Assembly (NCBI GenBank): GCA_026713345.1
Contig: JAPOOQ010000376.1
Span: forward strand, 1-16,273
Direction of reading: 5' to 3'
Length of the DNA: 16,273 nt
Source of the DNA: Gemmatimonadota bacterium
Lineage (GTDB): Bacteria > Gemmatimonadota > Gemmatimonadetes > Longimicrobiales > Gaopeijiaceae
Part shown: positions 14,058 to 16,273 of the stretch, piece after piece
Layout: every line of letters starts with the position of its first letter
Numbering within the stretch: the stretch's first letter is position 1
The notes under the pieces: generated by a model
The model's input: the letters and a program-made list of their open reading frames with translations, nothing else
What the model was told of the DNA's origin: nothing
The model's database searches: none
Translations under genes and position numbers: made by a program

Positions 14058-14872
14058 CAGCGTTCGTCCCCCGTTGGCGGCTCCACGAACCCGCCCCCCC
14101 TGGGGCTGACCACCAGCGTGATGGGCAGGACCTCATAGGGATAGTCTTCCGGCAGCGGCCCGAGGCGCCCCGCCATTCCCGCGCACTCGATCGCCGTGAG
14201 GACATCGGTGTCGAAGGCGGTGCGGCCGGAGGTATGGACGACGCCGAAGTCGGCGGTGTTGCCGTCCCGCTCGACCACGAACCGCACCGTCGCCACCAGG
14301 TTCTGCGCCATCCGGCCCTGGGAGGTGCGCTGCAGGCAGCGGTTGACCTGGGCCAGCATTCTGGCGTAGTAGTCGGGGTAATCGGCCTTGAACCCCTCCT
14401 GGCGGACCTGGATTTCGGCGACCCCCTCGTCCTCGTCTTCCTCATCCGGCTCGGCGGGGACGGGGATGTCCTCGACGGGCGGCGATTCATCGGGTTGGGG
14501 CTCAAGGGTCTCGGTTGAATCCGGCTCGGGTTCGGGCTCCGGCTCGGGATCCTCCTCGAGCACGGGCACGGGGTCCTCCTCCTCCACCTCCGGCTCCGGC
14601 GGTTCCGGCTCGTCGGGGGTCTCGACCACCAGGTCGTCCTCGGGAGCCGGGGGTTCGGGTTCCTCAGGCGGCGGAGCCTGTGGCGGGGGCGCGGAGACAA
14701 ACTCGAGTTCGACGACCTTGTAGTAGAGAGGGTCCGGCTGGAGCGTTGGTATCACCCAGAACATGACTATGACCGCAACGACGTGGACGCCGATCGAGAG
14801 GGTGAGAGAGCCGGTCCCCAGAGGCCGGCGTCCGAAGCCGGGAGCCGCACCGGAGTGATCGGCCGGCGTCAT
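14057..14872 (-). CDS. TolA/TonB-like energy-transducing protein
   Basis: This 271-residue protein sits at the tolA position. It has a cytoplasmic N-terminus, one membrane helix (about 23-42) carrying the Ser-x3-His pattern (Ser26, His30; SIGVH) through which TolA/TonB anchors couple to TolQ/TolR-type motors, a long acidic Pro/Glu linker (about 61-150), and a TonB-type C-terminal domain (about 165-255; LVATVRFVVERDGNTADFGVVHTSG). Cys179 and Cys230 in that domain could form a disulfide. It should span the periplasm and pull on TolB/Pal using proton-motive force. Sequence style is closer to TonB; context argues for a TolA role. The ATG at 14872 overlaps the upstream tolR stop by 4 bases, and its own stop overlaps the tolB start. 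Confidence 0.88.
   Translation of the reverse strand: MTPADHSGAAPGFGRRPLGTGSLTLSIGVHVVAVIVMFWVIPTLQPDPLYYKVVELEFVSAPPPQAPPPEEPEPPAPEDDLVVETPDEPEPPEPEVEEEDPVPVLEEDPEPEPEPEPDSTETLEPQPDESPPVEDIPVPAEPDEEDEDEGVAEIQVRQEGFKADYPDYYARMLAQVNRCLQRTSQGRMAQNLVATVRFVVERDGNTADFGVVHTSGRTAFDTDVLTAIECAGMAGRLGPLPEDYPYEVLPITLVVSPRGGGFVEPPTGDER
14522..14549 (-). repeat. Short GAGCCG/GAACCC repeat encoding Glu-Pro pairs
   Basis: A six-base unit (GAG or GAA followed by CCG or CCC) is repeated four times in a row and encodes EPEPEPEP in the linker of the TolA/TonB-like protein. Codon choice varies between copies, so the tract is not a perfect microsatellite, but it could still expand or contract in whole codon pairs. 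Confidence 0.7.
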
Positions 14873-15291
14873 GGAATGTCCTCTTCCGCGATAACGTAGA
14901 ACCTCGCCCCCTCGGACCTGGTGGCATCCATGATCGAAAAGACCGTGCCCCAGAACGCGAGCACGTCCCCCTTGACCAGGATCGATTCAAGCTCGTTCGC
15001 GCGGATCAACTGGCGCAGGGCCGACGGCGCGTCCTCACGCGGCACCGGCATTTCGCCGAAGAAGACGGAATCTCCCGCCGTGACGGCGACGATCAGCACC
15101 TTGTCGGTCGCCTCGATGTAGCCCACGTCGCCGCGCGGCAGGTTCACCTCGATGCCCCCCTGCAGCACCGGCGCCGTGATGATGAAGATCACCAGCAGGG
15201 TGAAGGCCACGTCCACCAGGCTGGTAACGTTGATCTCCGCACGCACCTGGTGGGGATTGCGGCCGCGGCGCTGCTGGTTCGGCAGGTTCAT
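14869..15291 (-). CDS. tolR: TolR/ExbD-family proton-channel subunit
   Basis: This 140-residue protein has an arginine-rich cytoplasmic N-terminus and one membrane helix (about 23-43; SLVDVAFTLLVIFIITAPVL). The helix carries the essential aspartate of the family (Asp27), which relays protons with TolQ. IEVNLPRG follows directly, as in ExbD/TolR, and then a periplasmic domain (about 62-138) ending in RFYVIAEEDIP. Together with TolQ it forms the stator that powers the TolA/TonB-like protein. ExbD and TolR cannot be separated on sequence alone; the tolB-pal-cpoB context supports TolR. Its ATG overlaps the tolQ stop by 4 bases and its stop overlaps the next ATG by 4 bases, so translation is likely coupled throughout. 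Confidence 0.92.
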   Translation of the reverse strand: MNLPNQQRRGRNPHQVRAEINVTSLVDVAFTLLVIFIITAPVLQGGIEVNLPRGDVGYIEATDKVLIVAVTAGDSVFFGEMPVPREDAPSALRQLIRANELESILVKGDVLAFWGTVFSIMDATRSEGARFYVIAEEDIP

Positions 15292-16007
15292 ACGTGGCCG
15301 TCCTTGGCCAGGCTGCCGATGAATTCGCTGGCGAACCCTTCGAATTCGCCGAGCACCAGGTTGAGGCGGGACGCGAAGTGGTTGTACGCGATCACCGACG
15401 GGATGGCCACCGCGAGCCCGATGACGGTGGTGATGAGCGCCTCGGCGACGCCCGGCGCGACCGCACCGATGTTCGCGGAGCCCGCCCGGGTAATCCCGAT
15501 GAAGGTGTTCATCACGCCGATCACCGTCCCCATCAGCCCCAGCAGCGGCGAAACCGACCCGATGACCGCGAGCCAGTTGAGCCCGTGCGCCAGGTCGTCG
15601 ATCTCCTCCGCCTCGATCTTGTCGATCACCATGCGGAGCGCCTCAAGCTGCGTGAGCGACAGCCCCGTGGTCGGGCTGAAGCCTCCCAGCGCGCCGGGGC
15701 GCAGGTCGTCGAAGAAGCCGAGCCCGCCCTGGAAGAGGCGGGTGTAGGGGGATTCGGCCAGCTGCTGCACGGCCTGGTAGGCTTCCCCGAGGTTGGCCAC
15801 CGAAACCAGATGCGCCACGAAGCGGTCGCCCTCGGCGCGCACGCGGCGGAAGTGGCGAACCTTCGCGATGATCACCCAGAGCGACACCACCGAGAAGAGA
15901 CCCAGCACACCCAGCACGACGTGTGTGGGCGGGCTGGCCCCGACGATCATGTCGAGGATGTCCCGCGACGGGCCCGGCTGTTGGGCGAGGGCGGCCGGAT
16001 CGATCAC
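15288..16007 (-). CDS. tolQ: TolQ/ExbB-family proton-channel protein
   Basis: This 239-residue inner-membrane protein has three helices, at about 29-49, 145-169 and 184-207. The second carries LLGLMGTVIGVMNTF with the conserved threonine (Thr161), and the third carries PGVAEALITTVIGLAVAIPSVIAYN with the conserved Thr193/194. These threonines line the proton path in TolQ/ExbB pentamers. The loop between helices one and two is cytoplasmic and helical. I chose GTG at 16007 because it overlaps the upstream epimerase stop (GTGA, 4 bases), matching the other overlaps of this operon. An ATG-free extension open to 16091 would give an odd 28-residue leader. TolQ is the family most likely from context. 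Confidence 0.92.
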   Translation of the reverse strand: MIDPAALAQQPGPSRDILDMIVGASPPTHVVLGVLGLFSVVSLWVIIAKVRHFRRVRAEGDRFVAHLVSVANLGEAYQAVQQLAESPYTRLFQGGLGFFDDLRPGALGGFSPTTGLSLTQLEALRMVIDKIEAEEIDDLAHGLNWLAVIGSVSPLLGLMGTVIGVMNTFIGITRAGSANIGAVAPGVAEALITTVIGLAVAIPSVIAYNHFASRLNLVLGEFEGFASEFIGSLAKDGHV

Positions 16008-16273
16008 GCGGCGCCCGCCTTCGTTCTGCTGGACCGGATGTGGTGGAAGGTGCGGGCCAGTCCCTCGCGCAGATCGTGGGCGGGTGCCCACCCCAGGGCG
16101 CGAATCCGGGCCGTGTCGACGGTGTTGCGGCGGACATCGCCGGGACGCGCGTCACTATGCACGCGGCCGCGATGGACGCCCGCGATCTCTTCCAGGAGGG
16201 TGGCCAGCGTGTTGACGCTCGTCGCGTCCTGCGTGCCCACGTTGTACGCCCTCGCGTCGATGCCGGGCCGTTC
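16004..16273 (-). CDS. NAD-dependent sugar-nucleotide epimerase/dehydratase, C-terminal part (cut by window edge)
   Basis: Ninety codons including the stop are visible, and the 5' end lies beyond the right edge. AYNVGTQDATSVNTLATLLE is the typical late segment of extended short-chain dehydrogenases such as UDP-glucose 4-epimerase (YNVGxGxxTSVxEL). PGDVRRNTVDTARIRALGWAP followed by LREGLARTFHHIR matches the family's closing GDVRxxxxDxxKAxxxLGWxP and amphipathic helix. The substrate cannot be told from this part; UDP-glucose/galactose or another nucleotide sugar for LPS or capsule are the usual options. An internal GTG at 16240 is not a start, because the frame and the family similarity continue upstream of it to the edge. 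The stop overlaps the tolQ GTG by 4 bases, tying a sugar-nucleotide gene to the Tol operon. Confidence 0.85.
   Translation of the reverse strand, partial: ERPGIDARAYNVGTQDATSVNTLATLLEEIAGVHRGRVHSDARPGDVRRNTVDTARIRALGWAPAHDLREGLARTFHHIRSSRTKAGAA

Noticed and set aside
16008..16091. Longer N-terminus for TolQ inside the epimerase gene
   Set aside because: It would add 28 residues rich in Arg, Pro and His that overlap the epimerase coding region by 88 bases, whereas GTG 16007 gives the 4-base overlap typical of this operon.
1..16273. Search for CRISPR arrays, tRNA/rRNA genes, insertion sequences, phage, toxin-antitoxin or defence genes
   Set aside because: Reading both strands I saw no regularly spaced repeats, no tRNA-like cloverleaf sequence, no transposase or integrase motifs and no paired small toxin-antitoxin genes. 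The window is mostly ordinary envelope genes.

Overview
This is a GC-rich stretch of a diderm (Gram-negative) bacterial chromosome, and almost all of it is cell-envelope housekeeping. Gemmatimonadota is my best guess. The reasons are the DUF4321-type membrane protein, a single TatA-type gene far from tatC, a divergent LptD, a tolQ-tolR-tolA/tonB-tolB-pal-cpoB cluster and strongly acidic linkers. This is inference from gene content and protein style, because there is no rRNA to confirm it.

Layout: all genes but one read on the minus strand, so the order below follows transcription from the right edge leftwards. At the edge is the C-terminal part of a sugar-nucleotide epimerase/dehydratase (16004-16273). 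It is chained by very short overlaps to tolQ, a tolR/exbD-like gene, a tolA/tonB-like gene and tolB (12624-16007). After a 113-base gap with a possible promoter come pal and cpoB (Tol-Pal, outer-membrane constriction at division). Then come nrdR (ribonucleotide reductase repressor), tatC (twin-arginine export) and lptD (LPS insertion at the outer membrane), with tatC starting inside the nrdR stop and lptD starting directly after tatC. A strong hairpin follows lptD. Beyond it lie an unfamiliar fibronectin-III lipoprotein, a stand-alone glutamate formimidoyltransferase, a long-chain polyprenyl diphosphate synthase, a DUF4321 protein and tatA.

At the left, a plus-strand PpiD/SurA-like periplasmic peptidyl-prolyl isomerase (522-2351) converges on tatA. 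It diverges from the start of aroQ (3-dehydroquinate dehydratase II), which runs off the left edge.

The genes work together as an envelope module: Tol-Pal energises outer-membrane invagination, Tat exports folded proteins, LptD inserts LPS, and PpiD assists folding of exported proteins. The polyprenyl synthase probably supplies quinone or carrier lipids. I found no phage, insertion sequence, CRISPR, defence or biosynthetic system. The points most worth a second look are an acidic-then-basic insertion in LptD, an all-acidic linker in the TolA/TonB protein, the FN3 lipoprotein, a G10 tract inside ppiD, and a 15-base tandem duplication at the tolB start.
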